Positions 42,644 through 53,153 of a stretch of 64,000 bases of DNA are shown piece by piece (the first letter of the stretch is position 1; every line of letters starts with the position of its first letter). This DNA comes from Corynebacterium humireducens NBRC 106098 = DSM 45392 (GTDB taxonomy: Bacteria; Actinomycetota; Actinomycetes; Mycobacteriales; Mycobacteriaceae). The notes under the pieces are model-generated. The model did no database searches. It was given only the letters and a program-made list of their open reading frames with translations, and was not told the origin of the DNA. Position numbers and translations under genes: made by a program. The stretch covers positions 2,480,001 to 2,544,000 of the forward strand of contig NZ_CP005286.1 of assembly GCF_000819445.1 (NCBI RefSeq), given 5' to 3'.

Positions 42644-44640
42644 TCGAAGATCCTCCTCCAGGACTCGCGGCTGACCAGCCCGGGCTGGGCGGTGCGGTAG
42701 GTGGTGCGCAGCTCGTCGAAACGCTCCCCGATCTCCTTCTGCAGGGCCCACGTCTCCTTGAGCAGACGCTCGGCGAGGGCGCGGTCGCGCTTGCGGTAGG
42801 CCACGCCGTTGTTGCCGGCGGTGGTGACGGTCGCGCCGTCGAGACGCGAGAGCGAGAACCAGCGGGCCTCGGCCGGGGACAGGTTGGCCTGCGGCGTGGT
42901 GTGGTGCTGCGGGTCCTCCTTGCCCAGGGAGTGCTTCAGGCCCTTGAGCAGCCAGCCGACCTTCTTGATCTTGGCCAGGCGGCCGCCGATGTCCTTGGTG
43001 GGCACACCCGGCGCGCCGGAGGCCGGCGGCAGGTCGGCGGCCGAGGGGATGACCACGGCGTCGGGGTAGCCGGCGCGGATCTTCGCGATGCGCGGCAGGG
43101 AGGTCTCGAGGATGTCGAAGAGCTGGTCGGGGCCGGCGAGGAAGTCCTTCATCGACTCGATCTGGATCGCCAGGGTCGAGTACTCCATGCACATGAGGTG
43201 CTTGAAGGTGGACTTGCGCAACGAGGTGATGATGCCGTCGACGGGCCCGTCGTGATTCAGGGCCGCGACGATGAGGCGGTTGCGCAGGTGGAAGTAGGCC
43301 TGCCAGTCGATGGCGTCGTCCTTGTCGGCCCACGCCATGTGCCAGATGGCGACGCCGGGCCAGGTGACCGTCGGGAAGCCCGCCTTTCCGGCACGCAGGG
43401 AGTACTCGGTGTCGTCCCACTTGATGAACAGCGGCAGGGGCTGCCCGATCTGTCGGCTGACGACGCGCGGGAACATGCACATCCACCAGCCGTTGTAGTC
43501 GACGTCGATGCGGCGGTGCAGGTCCTTCGAGTTCTTCGCGTCGGGGTCCTTCTCGTCCCCGTCGTGGCCGGTGAAGCCGAGGGGATACTTGGCGAAGTCA
43601 TGGTCGTACGTGGAGTGCGGCGCCTCGCCCCACATGAAGTCGTGGCGCTGGACGATCTCGCCCATGGTGCGCAGCTGGGAGCGTTCCTGCAGGTTGAGCA
43701 TCTGCCCGCCGACGATGATCGGCGACTTCGCGTAGCGGCCGACCTGCACGGCGCGGAGGATGGACTCCGGCTCGATGGCGATGTCGTCGTCCATGTAGAG
43801 GATGAACGGGGACTCCGCGGCACCGGCCGCGCCGTCGCCGAGGGCCTCGTACATGATGCGGGAGTAGCCGCCGGAGCCGCCGAGGTTGCCCTGACGGAAC
43901 TCGTGGAAGCGGTCGCCGAAGTGGGCGACGGCCTCGTCGTAGCCGGGCTCGTCGGCCGGGTGCCGGTCGCCCTGGTCGGGCATGATGACGGCGTCGATGG
44001 CGGCGTCGACGAGCGGGTCCTCGCCGAGGGCCTGCAGCGCGGCGACCGCGTCGTGGGGGCGGTTGAACGTCGGGATGCCGACGGTCACGCGCTTGTCGAA
44101 GGGCCCCACCTCCGTGCCGTCCGGCATGATCTGCGGGCCGGGCTCACGGTCGGCGTACCAGCCGGCGTCGGTGAGCGTGGTGGCGGTCTCGGCGGTGACG
44201 TCGAACCACAGCCAGCCGCCGTCCTCGAAGTGCGAGAGGGGGATGGTGAATTCCGCCACATCGTCGGTGACGAACTGTCCGGCGACGGCCACGCGCGTGC
44301 CGTCGATCTTGGAGCGGTACACCTCGATGCTCGCCTGGCCGGCGACGTTCATGCGCAGCAGCACGTGGTCCAGCTGGGACCAGCGTCGCCAGTAGCTGGC
44401 GGGGAAGGCGTTGAAGTAGGTCTGGAAGGAGGCCTCGGCACCTGCGGGGACCGTCACGGTGACGCGGTCCTCCCAGGTCAGGCGCTCCTTGTTCTGCTCC
44501 GCCTCGATCAGGTAGAGCATGCGCACGTCGTGCGGCTCTCCCTTCCGGGGCAGCAGGATGCGCTGCAGCATCTCACGCACGGGTGCGTTGGGGGTGTTCT
44601 TCACGTCGTTCACGTCCGGTGAATCCGCCTTTCGACTCAT
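42640..44640 (-). CDS. glfT2: galactofuranosyltransferase GlfT2
   Basis: Polymerises the galactan with alternating beta-(1->5) and beta-(1->6) galactofuranose from UDP-Galf at the cytosolic membrane face. 666 residues: an N-terminal beta-sandwich (~1-155), a GT-A domain (~160-400) with V-G-I-P-T-F-N-R and the metal-binding Y-M-D-D-D-I-A-I-E-P, the acceptor-site W-D-D-T-E-Y, the His in I-W-H-M-A-W and a C-terminal helical part. All known catalytic residues are recognisable. The ATG at 44640 gives M-S-R-K-A-D-S-P; later in-frame starts would trim only a few residues. Confidence 0.95.
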   Translation of the reverse strand: MSRKADSPDVNDVKNTPNAPVREMLQRILLPRKGEPHDVRMLYLIEAEQNKERLTWEDRVTVTVPAGAEASFQTYFNAFPASYWRRWSQLDHVLLRMNVAGQASIEVYRSKIDGTRVAVAGQFVTDDVAEFTIPLSHFEDGGWLWFDVTAETATTLTDAGWYADREPGPQIMPDGTEVGPFDKRVTVGIPTFNRPHDAVAALQALGEDPLVDAAIDAVIMPDQGDRHPADEPGYDEAVAHFGDRFHEFRQGNLGGSGGYSRIMYEALGDGAAGAAESPFILYMDDDIAIEPESILRAVQVGRYAKSPIIVGGQMLNLQERSQLRTMGEIVQRHDFMWGEAPHSTYDHDFAKYPLGFTGHDGDEKDPDAKNSKDLHRRIDVDYNGWWMCMFPRVVSRQIGQPLPLFIKWDDTEYSLRAGKAGFPTVTWPGVAIWHMAWADKDDAIDWQAYFHLRNRLIVAALNHDGPVDGIITSLRKSTFKHLMCMEYSTLAIQIESMKDFLAGPDQLFDILETSLPRIAKIRAGYPDAVVIPSAADLPPASGAPGVPTKDIGGRLAKIKKVGWLLKGLKHSLGKEDPQHHTTPQANLSPAEARWFSLSRLDGATVTTAGNNGVAYRKRDRALAERLLKETWALQKEIGERFDELRTTYRTAQPGLVSRESWRRIFE

Positions 44641-44715
44641 CTCCGGAACAAGGGTAGTGCCCGGACGCCGGATTCCGCGCCACACGCACCGACGGCGACC
44701 CCTATCCTGGGCGGC

Positions 44716-46107
44716 ATGAGACCCTTCCTCACCGCCGTTCTCCTCGGTCTGGCCGTCCTCGGTCTGGCCGTCCTCGGACTCGCGCCCGGGGTGTCCGCCG
44801 CCGTCGCCGTGCGCGGGGTGGAGGTCCTCGACCTCGCCGACGAGCTCTCCCCCGCCGACGAGCAGCTCCTCCTGGACCGCACCCCGTCCATCGACCTCCC
44901 GGCGGAGGTCACCGACGTCACCTACATCCTCTTCCCCACCAACGACGACAACCTCAACGACACCGTCCTCCACTTCGGCCGGGACGAACGCCCGGACCTC
45001 ATCTCGGAGGCCGGCGACAAGTGGGCGCCCGGCGCGCTCATCGTCGCGGTGGGCCGCGACCCGCAGCGCATGGGCGTGTACTGCGGTGACGACGTCTGCG
45101 ACGCGGCCGACATCTACGCCCCGGGGCGTCTCGACGGCATCCTCGACCGCATGCGTCCGCCCCTGCGGGACGGCAACCTGGCGGCCGGCATACTGGAGGG
45201 CACGAAGGCCGTCGCCGACCCCACGGCGGTGCGCGAGTCCTCCGGTCTCCCGGCCTGGGTGGGCGCGCTCATCGGCGGAGTCTTCGCGGTGGGTGGTCTG
45301 GGTGCGGCGGTGTTCGCCTGGAGGTTCACCCGCCGCAAGGTCATCCGGACGGCGCGCGAGCAGTTCGACGGGGTGCAGCGCGACTACGGGCGGGTCGCCC
45401 AGCAGCTGCAGGCGATCGACGTCCGCGCGCACTCGCTGACCTCTCCCCTGGCCAACGACGCCCTCCGCCGCCAGTGGGAGGAGGTCAAGACCGGCTTCCT
45501 CGGTCTCAACACCACCTTCGACCAGCTGGAGGGCCTGTCGGCGGGGGCGGAGGACAAGGAGTTCTGGCGGCGTCGGAAAGCGATCGGCACGGCACACGAG
45601 CAGGTCACCCGCCTGCGCACCGCGGAGGAGAACATCGAGCAGCTCGCCCAGATGGAGCACGGCGACGCCGACGTCCGCCGCCGCGAGCTGACGGACCTGC
45701 ACGAGGACATCCTGCGGGCCGTCGCCGACATCGAGGACATCGACCTGAAGAACCGCCTCTCGCTTCTCGACGACCGCGTGCTCGCCCTCCGCGACCGCCT
45801 CGACGCCCCCGGTTTCATGGACGAGTTCGCCGGGCTGGTCTCCGACCACCGCGTGCTGGTCGAGGCGGCGCAGAAGAAGCTGTACGAGGAGTCCGGCACC
45901 AAGGAGGGTCGGGACCGGGACCGCCGGGCCCCCGCCCTGTGGGACTCCGGCTGGCGGCCGGGGTACGGCTACGGCAACTACGTCCCCTACGCCACGGTGT
46001 ACTCGTGGCACTCGGCGGACGTGCAGGCGGCGCAGTCCTCGGGCAGCGCGACCACCGGCTACTCCTCAGGCGGTTTCTCCGGCGGTGGTGGTTCCTCGAG
46101 CTACTAG
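44716..46107 (+). CDS. DUF5129/TPM-like membrane protein with Gly-Ser tail
   Basis: A 463-residue protein. A signal peptide or anchor covers ~5-28, a TPM-like extracytoplasmic domain (~32-170) contains A-P-G-A-L-I-V-A-V-G-R-D-P-Q-R, one helix spans ~178-200, then a long cytoplasmic coiled-coil-like region (~205-400) rich in E, R, K and Q, and a tail of Gly-Ser-Tyr ending G-G-G-G-S-S-S-Y. This order fits the DUF5129 proteins of corynebacteria. A TATCCT -10 box (44703-44708) lies 7 bases before the ATG, so it is probably leaderless. It is divergent from glfT2. Function unknown. Confidence 0.8.
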   Translation: MRPFLTAVLLGLAVLGLAVLGLAPGVSAAVAVRGVEVLDLADELSPADEQLLLDRTPSIDLPAEVTDVTYILFPTNDDNLNDTVLHFGRDERPDLISEAGDKWAPGALIVAVGRDPQRMGVYCGDDVCDAADIYAPGRLDGILDRMRPPLRDGNLAAGILEGTKAVADPTAVRESSGLPAWVGALIGGVFAVGGLGAAVFAWRFTRRKVIRTAREQFDGVQRDYGRVAQQLQAIDVRAHSLTSPLANDALRRQWEEVKTGFLGLNTTFDQLEGLSAGAEDKEFWRRRKAIGTAHEQVTRLRTAEENIEQLAQMEHGDADVRRRELTDLHEDILRAVADIEDIDLKNRLSLLDDRVLALRDRLDAPGFMDEFAGLVSDHRVLVEAAQKKLYEESGTKEGRDRDRRAPALWDSGWRPGYGYGNYVPYATVYSWHSADVQAAQSSGSATTGYSSGGFSGGGGSSSY

Positions 46108-46124
46108 CCCGGCCGGAACGCGGG

Positions 46125-46156
46125 AGGCCGCCCGGGAAAGTGTTCCCGGGCGGCCT
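46125..46156. terminator. bidirectional hairpin
   Basis: AGGCCGCCCGGGAA (46125-46138) and TTCCCGGGCGGCCT (46143-46156) are perfect 14-bp arms with a 4-nt loop between two convergent genes. It lacks a long T-run on either strand but is well placed for both. Confidence 0.65.
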
Positions 46157-46180
46157 CGTCGTGTCCTGAGGGCTGCCTTC

Positions 46181-46831
46181 TTAGGCGGCGATCTCCTCGG
46201 CCTGCACCTCGTCGAGGGGACGGATCGCGATGTCCAGCGTGGCGAGCAGGTGGGCGACGCGGGCCTCGATGTGGTCGGCGATGACGCGGACCTGCTCGAC
46301 GTTCATGCCGTCGGTGGACGGCACCTCCCACTGGACGAAGGTACGGCCCGGCAGGTCGTGCGGCTCCTCGGAGTCCATGTACACGACGACGTCGGCGGCG
46401 GCCACGGTGCGGCGGCGCTCGGTCTTGTACTTCGCGCCGTCGGCGGCGAGGCCGCGCTCGTCCATGACCCACTCGATGAGGGCGTCGTCACGGTTCTCCG
46501 GGTGGGTGCTGGCGACGGTGGCCACGATGGAGTTGTCGCTCAGACGGCGGGCCATGGCGGCGGCGAGGACGGCACGCTGGGAGTTGGTGCGGCTGGCGAA
46601 GAGGATGCGTTTACGCGGGGTACCCACGATCCCGTGGGTCCACAGGTGGTCCTCGATCCGCGAGGCCGCCTCACGGTGGACGAGCACCGGGAGGAAGTTC
46701 GGGATGCGTGCGGTCTCCGCGTGCTCGGCGATGACCTCGTCGAGGATGGCGTCGATAACCGTGGCCTCCAGGCGGTGGCCGAAACGGGTGTAGAGCTCCT
46801 TGCGGACGGGGCGGAAGTTGATGTTGTTCAT
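46181..46831 (-). CDS. inactive ArsC/LMW-phosphatase paralog (pseudo-phosphatase)
   Basis: A 216-residue protein with the same two-part layout as the ArsC-type protein at 47485: an N-terminal three-helix region (~1-70) and an LMW-phosphatase fold. At residue 80, where the active copy has the nucleophile in V-C80-E-R-N-A-G-R86-S, this one reads A-S80-R-T-N-S-Q-R86-A. The later D-P general-acid motif (A-D-P-A-G-Q) is V-P-S-T-D-G here. It should bind phospho-ligands or partners but not catalyse. The reading frame is intact, so it is kept under selection. Five tandem 11-bp repeats lie upstream. Confidence 0.75.
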   Translation of the reverse strand: MNNINFRPVRKELYTRFGHRLEATVIDAILDEVIAEHAETARIPNFLPVLVHREAASRIEDHLWTHGIVGTPRKRILFASRTNSQRAVLAAAMARRLSDNSIVATVASTHPENRDDALIEWVMDERGLAADGAKYKTERRRTVAAADVVVYMDSEEPHDLPGRTFVQWEVPSTDGMNVEQVRVIADHIEARVAHLLATLDIAIRPLDEVQAEEIAA

Positions 46832-46852
46832 GCTTGTCTGACCTCTCTTGTC

Positions 46853-46907
46853 GTTCAACTAAAGTTAACCCTAGGTGAACACAAGGTAAACATGCAAGTA
46901 ACTGTCC
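46853..46907. promoter_or_regulatory. five tandem 11-bp GTTAAC-like repeats
   Basis: At an exact 11-bp period (plus strand): GTTCAAC (46853), GTTAACC (46864), GTGAACA (46875), GTAAACA (46886) and AGTAACT (46897), each followed by four variable bases. The array lies 22-76 bp upstream of the pseudo-phosphatase ATG. Direct repeats one helical turn apart are the hallmark of OmpR-family response regulators, e.g. the GTTCACC PHO boxes of Streptomyces PhoP and GTAAC-based MtrA sites. Confidence 0.65.
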
Positions 46908-46951
46908 TGCGCCTTTGCAAGACTATATCAGATAACCGCAGCTCAGGGGAG

Positions 46952-47488
46952 TTAACGGAGAATTAACTTTAATCCGGCAAAGTACGTGATCAGGGCCACT
47001 GCGGCGCCCACCAGCCACCCCGCCAGGACGTCACTGGCCCAGTGCACGTGCAGCACCAGACGCGACAGGCCGACCACGAGCGACAGCCCCCAGGCGACGG
47101 CCACCGGCACCCGCCACCATCCGCCCCGCGGCCACAGCAGCAGCGTGAGCGCCGTCGCGAACGCCGCCGTGGCCGTCGCGTGCCCCGACGGCAGCGCGTG
47201 GTTGCCCACGTCGATGAGCCACTCCTCCACCGGCGGCCGTTCCCGCCCGATGAGCCGCTTGAGCAGGTGGCTGACCAGGCTCGCGGTCAGCACCGCCGCG
47301 GGCAGCAGCAGCGGCGCCGCCCGCCGGGTGCGCGCCGCCCACCCCACCCCGAGGAGCAGCGCGAGAAGCCCCGTGAAGGTCGGGCCGGTGACGGGGGCGA
47401 GGGCCACGGAGGCGTCGACAAGCAGGGGCGGAGGGGAAAGGAGAAGGCCCCGGACGTGATCGTCCGGGGCCCAGCCAGCACCTGTCAT
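46952..47488 (-). CDS. PAP2-family phosphatase in the phosphatase cassette
   Basis: A 178-residue membrane phosphatase distinct from the one at 42140. It has the PAP2 motifs K-R-L-I-G-R-E-R-P, L-P-S-G-H-A-T-A and S-R-L-V-L-H-V-H-W-A-S-D with six helices. PAP2 enzymes of this size recycle undecaprenyl- or decaprenyl-pyrophosphate or act on phosphatidic acid; the substrate is not evident. Its ATG overlaps the stop of the ArsC-type gene, so the two are coupled. Its C terminus ends 45 bp from the tandem-repeat array. Confidence 0.85.
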   Translation of the reverse strand: MTGAGWAPDDHVRGLLLSPPPLLVDASVALAPVTGPTFTGLLALLLGVGWAARTRRAAPLLLPAAVLTASLVSHLLKRLIGRERPPVEEWLIDVGNHALPSGHATATAAFATALTLLLWPRGGWWRVPVAVAWGLSLVVGLSRLVLHVHWASDVLAGWLVGAAVALITYFAGLKLILR

Positions 47489-48111
47489 GCCTGGGCGGCG
47501 TAGTTGGCCTTGCCCAGCTCGACGAGCAGTTCCTTCACGTGCGCCTCGATGTCGTCGGCGATCTCACGGACCTTCTCCACCGGCTGACCGGCCGGATCCG
47601 CGATGTCCCAGCGCTCGACGCGGTCACCCGGGATGCCCGGGATCTCGTCGACGCCCATGAGCACCACGACGTTGGCGCGGTGGACCGTGCGGGGCACGAT
47701 CTCCTTCTGGTAGAGGTGCGCGTAGGGGATGCCGCGCTCCTCGAGCACCTGGAGCACCTCGGGTTGGATGCCGCCGGTCGGGTTGAGGCCCACGGAGCGG
47801 ACGAAGACGCGGTCGCCGACGGCCTGCGAGGTGATGGCGGAGGCCAGCTGGGAGCGGCCGGCGTTGCGCTCGCAGACGAAGAGCACCTCGGGGCGGGCGG
47901 TGCCGGACCGGCCCCGGGCCCCGGCACGCTCCTCGAGAATCTCGGAGACCTCGCGCTCGACGGTGACGGGGAGGAAGGTCTCGACCGTGGCGTGGGAACG
48001 GGCCTCGGCGATCTTCTCGTCGAGAAGGTCGTCGATGGTGCGGGCGTAGAAGTACTGCCCGTACCGGCGGTGGAGATCCTCGCGGACGATGGCGAAGCGG
48101 TCGGTGCTCAT
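47485..48111 (-). CDS. ArsC-type LMW-phosphatase-fold protein (arsenate reductase or phosphatase)
   Basis: A 208-residue protein: N-terminal helical domain (~1-65) and an LMW-PTP fold with the P-loop F-V-C80-E-R-N-A-G-R86-S and the general-acid D-P in W-D-I-A-D-P-A-G-Q. It resembles the mycothiol-dependent arsenate reductases of C. glutamicum that carry the same extra helices. No ArsB/Acr3 pump or ArsR gene is adjacent, and the partner is a PAP2 phosphatase. A phosphatase role is therefore as likely as arsenate reduction. The start at 48111 has GGAAAGG upstream on the minus strand. Confidence 0.78.
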   Translation of the reverse strand: MSTDRFAIVREDLHRRYGQYFYARTIDDLLDEKIAEARSHATVETFLPVTVEREVSEILEERAGARGRSGTARPEVLFVCERNAGRSQLASAITSQAVGDRVFVRSVGLNPTGGIQPEVLQVLEERGIPYAHLYQKEIVPRTVHRANVVVLMGVDEIPGIPGDRVERWDIADPAGQPVEKVREIADDIEAHVKELLVELGKANYAAQA

Positions 48112-48149
48112 GATGGAGGTACCTTTCCCTCAGTGGCGGAAAACTCTTA

Positions 48150-48182
48150 GTTCTCTATTTGTTAACCTACTGTTAACCTTAC
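48150..48182. promoter_or_regulatory. three tandem 11-bp GTTAAC-like repeats
   Basis: GTTCTCTATTT (48150), GTTAACCTACT (48161) and GTTAACCTTAC (48172) are 11-bp direct repeats in exact register, 39-71 bp upstream of the ArsC-type ATG. They are the same type as the array at 46853, so the two promoters probably share a regulator. Confidence 0.65.
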
Positions 48183-48224
48183 TCCCGCGTATTCCACCGC
48201 ACAACCGGAGGAACCCGGCGGACT

Positions 48225-49508
<1,284 letters not shown>

Positions 49509-49543
49509 TTATTGTCACCGCAGTATCATCAATCACGATTGTG

Positions 49544-49562
49544 TACTAGTGTCACTGGTGAC
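49544..49562 (+). promoter_or_regulatory. amidase promoter with GTCAC-TG-GTGAC repeat at the start site
   Basis: TACTAG (49544-49549) is a -10 candidate. GTCACTGGTGAC (49551-49562), a 5-bp inverted repeat around TG, begins right after it and would span the transcription start, suggesting repression. AGGGAG precedes the GTG of the amidase. Confidence 0.45.
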
Positions 49563-49604
49563 CCACCGGGACAGACATGTAACTAAGACCCAGGGAGTTC
49601 CCCC

Positions 49605-51587
49605 GTGCAGCAACGACGCCGAATCGCCACCCCCCGGCTGTCCAGCGTCAACCCGACGTTGGCCATCATCCTCACCCTCGCACTCATCGCCTCCGCCGCC
49701 TTCGGCGGCAACCGCATCCTGCAGACCCAGGACATCGGTTCCGGCCCCATCGAGGTGTCGAAGGCCAGCGCCTCCTTCGCCTCCGGTGACAACGTGCTCA
49801 TCGACGACGCCGCCATCGCCGCCCAGTCCGGCGTCGCCGGACCGCGCACCGTCAAGGAGTTCAGCCGCGACGAGCAGTTCTCCATGTTCGCCGTCACCTG
49901 GCTGGACGACCGCGACATCGCCGCCTACGTCCGCGCCGAGATGGCCGACGGCAGCTGGGGTCCCTGGTGGCCCGCCGAACCGATCGGCGAGAAGGGCCCC
50001 AACGGCGAGAACGGCACCGAGCTGATCTACGTCGAGCCCACCCACAAGGTGCAGGTCTCCATCACCGGCGTCGACATCCTCGGCCCCCTCGAGGAGACCC
50101 CGGCCGAGGTGGACATCAACGTCGCCGACGCCGCCGCCGTCGACACCCCGGCGCGGGCCCCGGTGTCCGCCGGCCTGGCCCCGCTCCCGACCAACTACGG
50201 TGACATCCAGCCCGTCGCCGACGTCGCCGCCGCCGAGGACCTCGACGTCGTCTTCATCGACGGCCGTGCCGAGGAGGGCGGTATCGCCCTCGCCACCGAC
50301 TCGGTGACCGACGGCATGCCGAAGGTCGTCACCCGCGCCGGCTGGGGCGCCCCCTCCGGCAACCGCTGCGGATTCCCCACCGACAAGAAGCTGCAGGCCG
50401 CCGCCGTGCACCACACCGCCGGCTCCAACAACTACACCCGGGCGCAGGCCGCCGGCATCATGCGCGGCATGCACAGCTACCACGCCAACACCCTCGGGTG
50501 GTGCGACATCGGCTACAACGCCGTCGTCGACAAGTTCGGCACCATCTACGAGGGCCGCGCCGGCGGCCTGGACAAGAACGTCCAGGGTGCACACGTCGGC
50601 GGCTTCAACAAGGGCACCTTCGGCATCTCCATGATGGGCAACTACGACGTCGCCCCGACCACCCCGGAGATGATCCGGTCCGTCGGCGAGATGATCGGCT
50701 GGAAGGCCGCCCTCGCAGGCTTCGATCCGAACGGCTCCGCCCCCTACACCCCGCTGTCCTTCGGTGGATCCAGGTACCGCGGCGGCGTCCCGATGACCCT
50801 CCCGAACGTCTTCGGCCACCGCGACGCGCACCACAACGCCTGCCCGGGCACCTACGGGTACGCACAGCTGCCCAGGATCCGGGAGATCGCGTCTGAGAAG
50901 CGCGACGACATCCTCGCGGGCCGGACCACCACCACAGCGCCGGCCCCGGGCGAGGACACCACCACCTCCCCCACGACCACATCCCCGACGACCACCACCC
51001 CGCAGGCCCCGCAGCAGCCGGCCCCGCAGCAGCCGCAGGAGCCCGGCATCACCAACACCCTGAGCTCCGCCGCAGGTGGCGACGAACTGGCCCTGCTCAC
51101 CATCGTGGGCTCCCTGGCCGCCGTGGCCGTCGCGGTCATCGCCTCCAACGGCACGGTCCCGGGCACGACGCAGAAGGTCGGTGACGTCCAGGTCATGCCG
51201 GACCTCAAGCTGGCGGACCTCAAGCCGGTCCTCGACATCGTCTCCACGCTGGCCGGTGACACCAAGATCACCCAGGCCGTCGACCGTGTCGGCGCCAACT
51301 ACGGCGCGGTGCTGGGCAACCCGCGCGGCGGCGTGAACACCGAGGACGCCCGGGTCGCGCTGTTCGACAACGGCATCGTCATCGACCAGGTCGGTTCCTC
51401 CGAGGCCCGCGCCCTGTGGGGCATCATCGGTGACGTCTGGGCCGGCCAGGGCTTCGACCTCGGCCCGCTGGGCATGCCGCTCAACGAGCAGTACAACGAC
51501 GGCGACCGCCTCCGCGTCGACTTCGAGGGCGGCAACATCACGGTCAACCCGTTCGACGGCAGCGTCGACGTCGACCTGAACAACTAG
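49605..51587 (+). CDS. N-acetylmuramoyl-L-alanine amidase (PGRP/Amidase_2) with LGFP-like tail
   Basis: Cuts the bond between MurNAc and the peptide stem outside the membrane. 660 residues from a GTG: signal anchor (~17-35), a beta-rich N-terminal region (~40-220), an Amidase_2/PGRP domain (~235-400) with zinc-type ligands in A-V-H-H-T-A-G and D-A-H-H-N-A-C-P-G plus D-I-G-Y-N-A, a Thr/Pro/Gln linker (~435-475), a hydrophobic helix (~490-510) and a C-terminal region with an LGFP-like unit (D-L-G-P-L-G-M-P-L). It resembles Rv3811-type amidases next to glf. The second helix is unusual for a secreted amidase. Confidence 0.9.
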   Translation: MQQRRRIATPRLSSVNPTLAIILTLALIASAAFGGNRILQTQDIGSGPIEVSKASASFASGDNVLIDDAAIAAQSGVAGPRTVKEFSRDEQFSMFAVTWLDDRDIAAYVRAEMADGSWGPWWPAEPIGEKGPNGENGTELIYVEPTHKVQVSITGVDILGPLEETPAEVDINVADAAAVDTPARAPVSAGLAPLPTNYGDIQPVADVAAAEDLDVVFIDGRAEEGGIALATDSVTDGMPKVVTRAGWGAPSGNRCGFPTDKKLQAAAVHHTAGSNNYTRAQAAGIMRGMHSYHANTLGWCDIGYNAVVDKFGTIYEGRAGGLDKNVQGAHVGGFNKGTFGISMMGNYDVAPTTPEMIRSVGEMIGWKAALAGFDPNGSAPYTPLSFGGSRYRGGVPMTLPNVFGHRDAHHNACPGTYGYAQLPRIREIASEKRDDILAGRTTTTAPAPGEDTTTSPTTTSPTTTTPQAPQQPAPQQPQEPGITNTLSSAAGGDELALLTIVGSLAAVAVAVIASNGTVPGTTQKVGDVQVMPDLKLADLKPVLDIVSTLAGDTKITQAVDRVGANYGAVLGNPRGGVNTEDARVALFDNGIVIDQVGSSEARALWGIIGDVWAGQGFDLGPLGMPLNEQYNDGDRLRVDFEGGNITVNPFDGSVDVDLNN

Positions 51588-53092
51588 GCCCAGTCGAGGG
51601 AGCGTGCCACGGCGCGCTCCCACTCCCCCACCAACGCCTCCCGACGCTCCACCGTCCATCCCGGCGCCCATGACCGGTCGGGGACCTGGAGCGCGCGGAC
51701 GTCGTCAAGCGAAGACCAGAAACCACGGCCCACGCCGGCTGCGAAGGCAGCGCCGAGGGCCGTGGTCTCGATGTTGAGGGGACGGTGGACCTCCGTGCCG
51801 AGGATGTCCGCCTGCAGCTGCATGAGCGTGTCATTCGCGGTCATGCCGCCGTCGACGCGCAGGCCGGTGAGTTCGATGCCGGAGTCCGCGACCATCGCCT
51901 CGACCACCTCCCGGGTCTGCAGCGCCGTCGCCTCGAGGGCGGCACGCGCGATGTTCGAACGGTCGGCGAAGCGCGTGAGACCGACGATCACGCCGCGCGC
52001 GTCCGGTCGCCACCGCGGCGCGAACAGACCCGAGAACGCCGGGACGATGTACACGCCGCCGTTGTCCTCCGCCGCGATGCGCTCCACCTCATCGGCCGAG
52101 CGGATGATGCCGAGCTGGTCACGCAGCCACTGGATGAGCGAACCACCCACCGCCACCGACCCCTCCAGCGCGTACACGGGGGCCTCCCCCTCCCGCTGGT
52201 ACAGCACGGTCGACAGCAGCCCGTGCTCGGAGACCTGCGGCTGCGCACCCGTGTTGAGCAGCAGAAACAGTCCCGTGCCGTAGGTGTTCTTCGCGTCACC
52301 GACCTCGAAGCACCCCTGCCCGAACATCGCCGACTGCTGATCCCCCAGCACCCCCGTGATCGGCACGCCCGCCAGGGTGCCCCGCCGACGGACCGCACCG
52401 AAATCACTTATCGACGCCCTGATCTCCGGCAGCACCTCCACCGGCACCCCGACCTCCGCGCAGAGCTCCGGATCCCACTCACACGTGCGCAGGTCCATGA
52501 GCAGGGTGCGCGAGGCGTTCGTGACGTCCGTGGCGTGCACCGCCTCCCGCCCTTCGTCGCCTCGCGCACCGCCGGTGAGGTTCCACAGCAGCCACGTGTC
52601 GATCGTCCCGGCCAGCAGCTCACCCCGCGCGGCCCGCTCGCGGGCACCCTCGACATGGTCGAGGATCCACGCGATCTTCGGGCCCGCCGGGTACGAGTTC
52701 GCGAGCAGCCCCGTACGGTCCAGCCACCGCCGCGGGTCCTCCCCCGCGACGTCAGCGGTGCGGGTGTCCTGCCACACGATCGCATTGTGGATCGGCTTCC
52801 CCGTGGCCTTCTCCCACACCACGGCGGTCTCCCGCTGGTTGGTCACCCCGAGGGCGGCGATCCGGTCGGGCGAGACGTCGATGTCGACCATCGCCGTGGA
52901 CACCGCCCGGCGCGTGTTCGCCCAGATCTCCAGCGGATCATGCTCGACCCAGCCCTGCCGCGGCATGATCTGCTCGTGCTCGTACTGGGCCGAGGAGACC
53001 ACCTGGCCGTCCCGGTCGATGATGACGCAGCGTGTCGACGTCGTGCCCTGGTCAATCGCCGCCACATATTGTTTCGGATGCGAAGCCGTCAT
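51584..53092 (-). CDS. glpK: glycerol kinase
   Basis: Phosphorylates glycerol to glycerol-3-phosphate. The 502-residue FGGY kinase has [10 protein letters not shown] near the N terminus, [14 protein letters not shown], the substrate region [18 protein letters not shown] and the C-terminal V-D-G-G-M-T-A-N-D. It converges on the amidase gene with a 4-bp overlap of stop codons. No glycerol facilitator or dehydrogenase gene is adjacent. Full length and no frameshift. Confidence 0.96.
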   Translation of the reverse strand: MTASHPKQYVAAIDQGTTSTRCVIIDRDGQVVSSAQYEHEQIMPRQGWVEHDPLEIWANTRRAVSTAMVDIDVSPDRIAALGVTNQRETAVVWEKATGKPIHNAIVWQDTRTADVAGEDPRRWLDRTGLLANSYPAGPKIAWILDHVEGARERAARGELLAGTIDTWLLWNLTGGARGDEGREAVHATDVTNASRTLLMDLRTCEWDPELCAEVGVPVEVLPEIRASISDFGAVRRRGTLAGVPITGVLGDQQSAMFGQGCFEVGDAKNTYGTGLFLLLNTGAQPQVSEHGLLSTVLYQREGEAPVYALEGSVAVGGSLIQWLRDQLGIIRSADEVERIAAEDNGGVYIVPAFSGLFAPRWRPDARGVIVGLTRFADRSNIARAALEATALQTREVVEAMVADSGIELTGLRVDGGMTANDTLMQLQADILGTEVHRPLNIETTALGAAFAAGVGRGFWSSLDDVRALQVPDRSWAPGWTVERREALVGEWERAVARSLDWA

Positions 53093-53153
53093 GGCTCAAG
53101 TCTGCCACGGGGCGGTGGTGGGACGGGTTCACGTGGAACCACGCCGCACGACC

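Noticed and set aside
53125..53140. GGGTTCACGTGGAACC resembling a parS site
   Set aside because: Only 12 of 16 bases match the consensus TGTTTCACGTGAAACA and the palindrome is imperfect; a ChIP with ParB would be needed.
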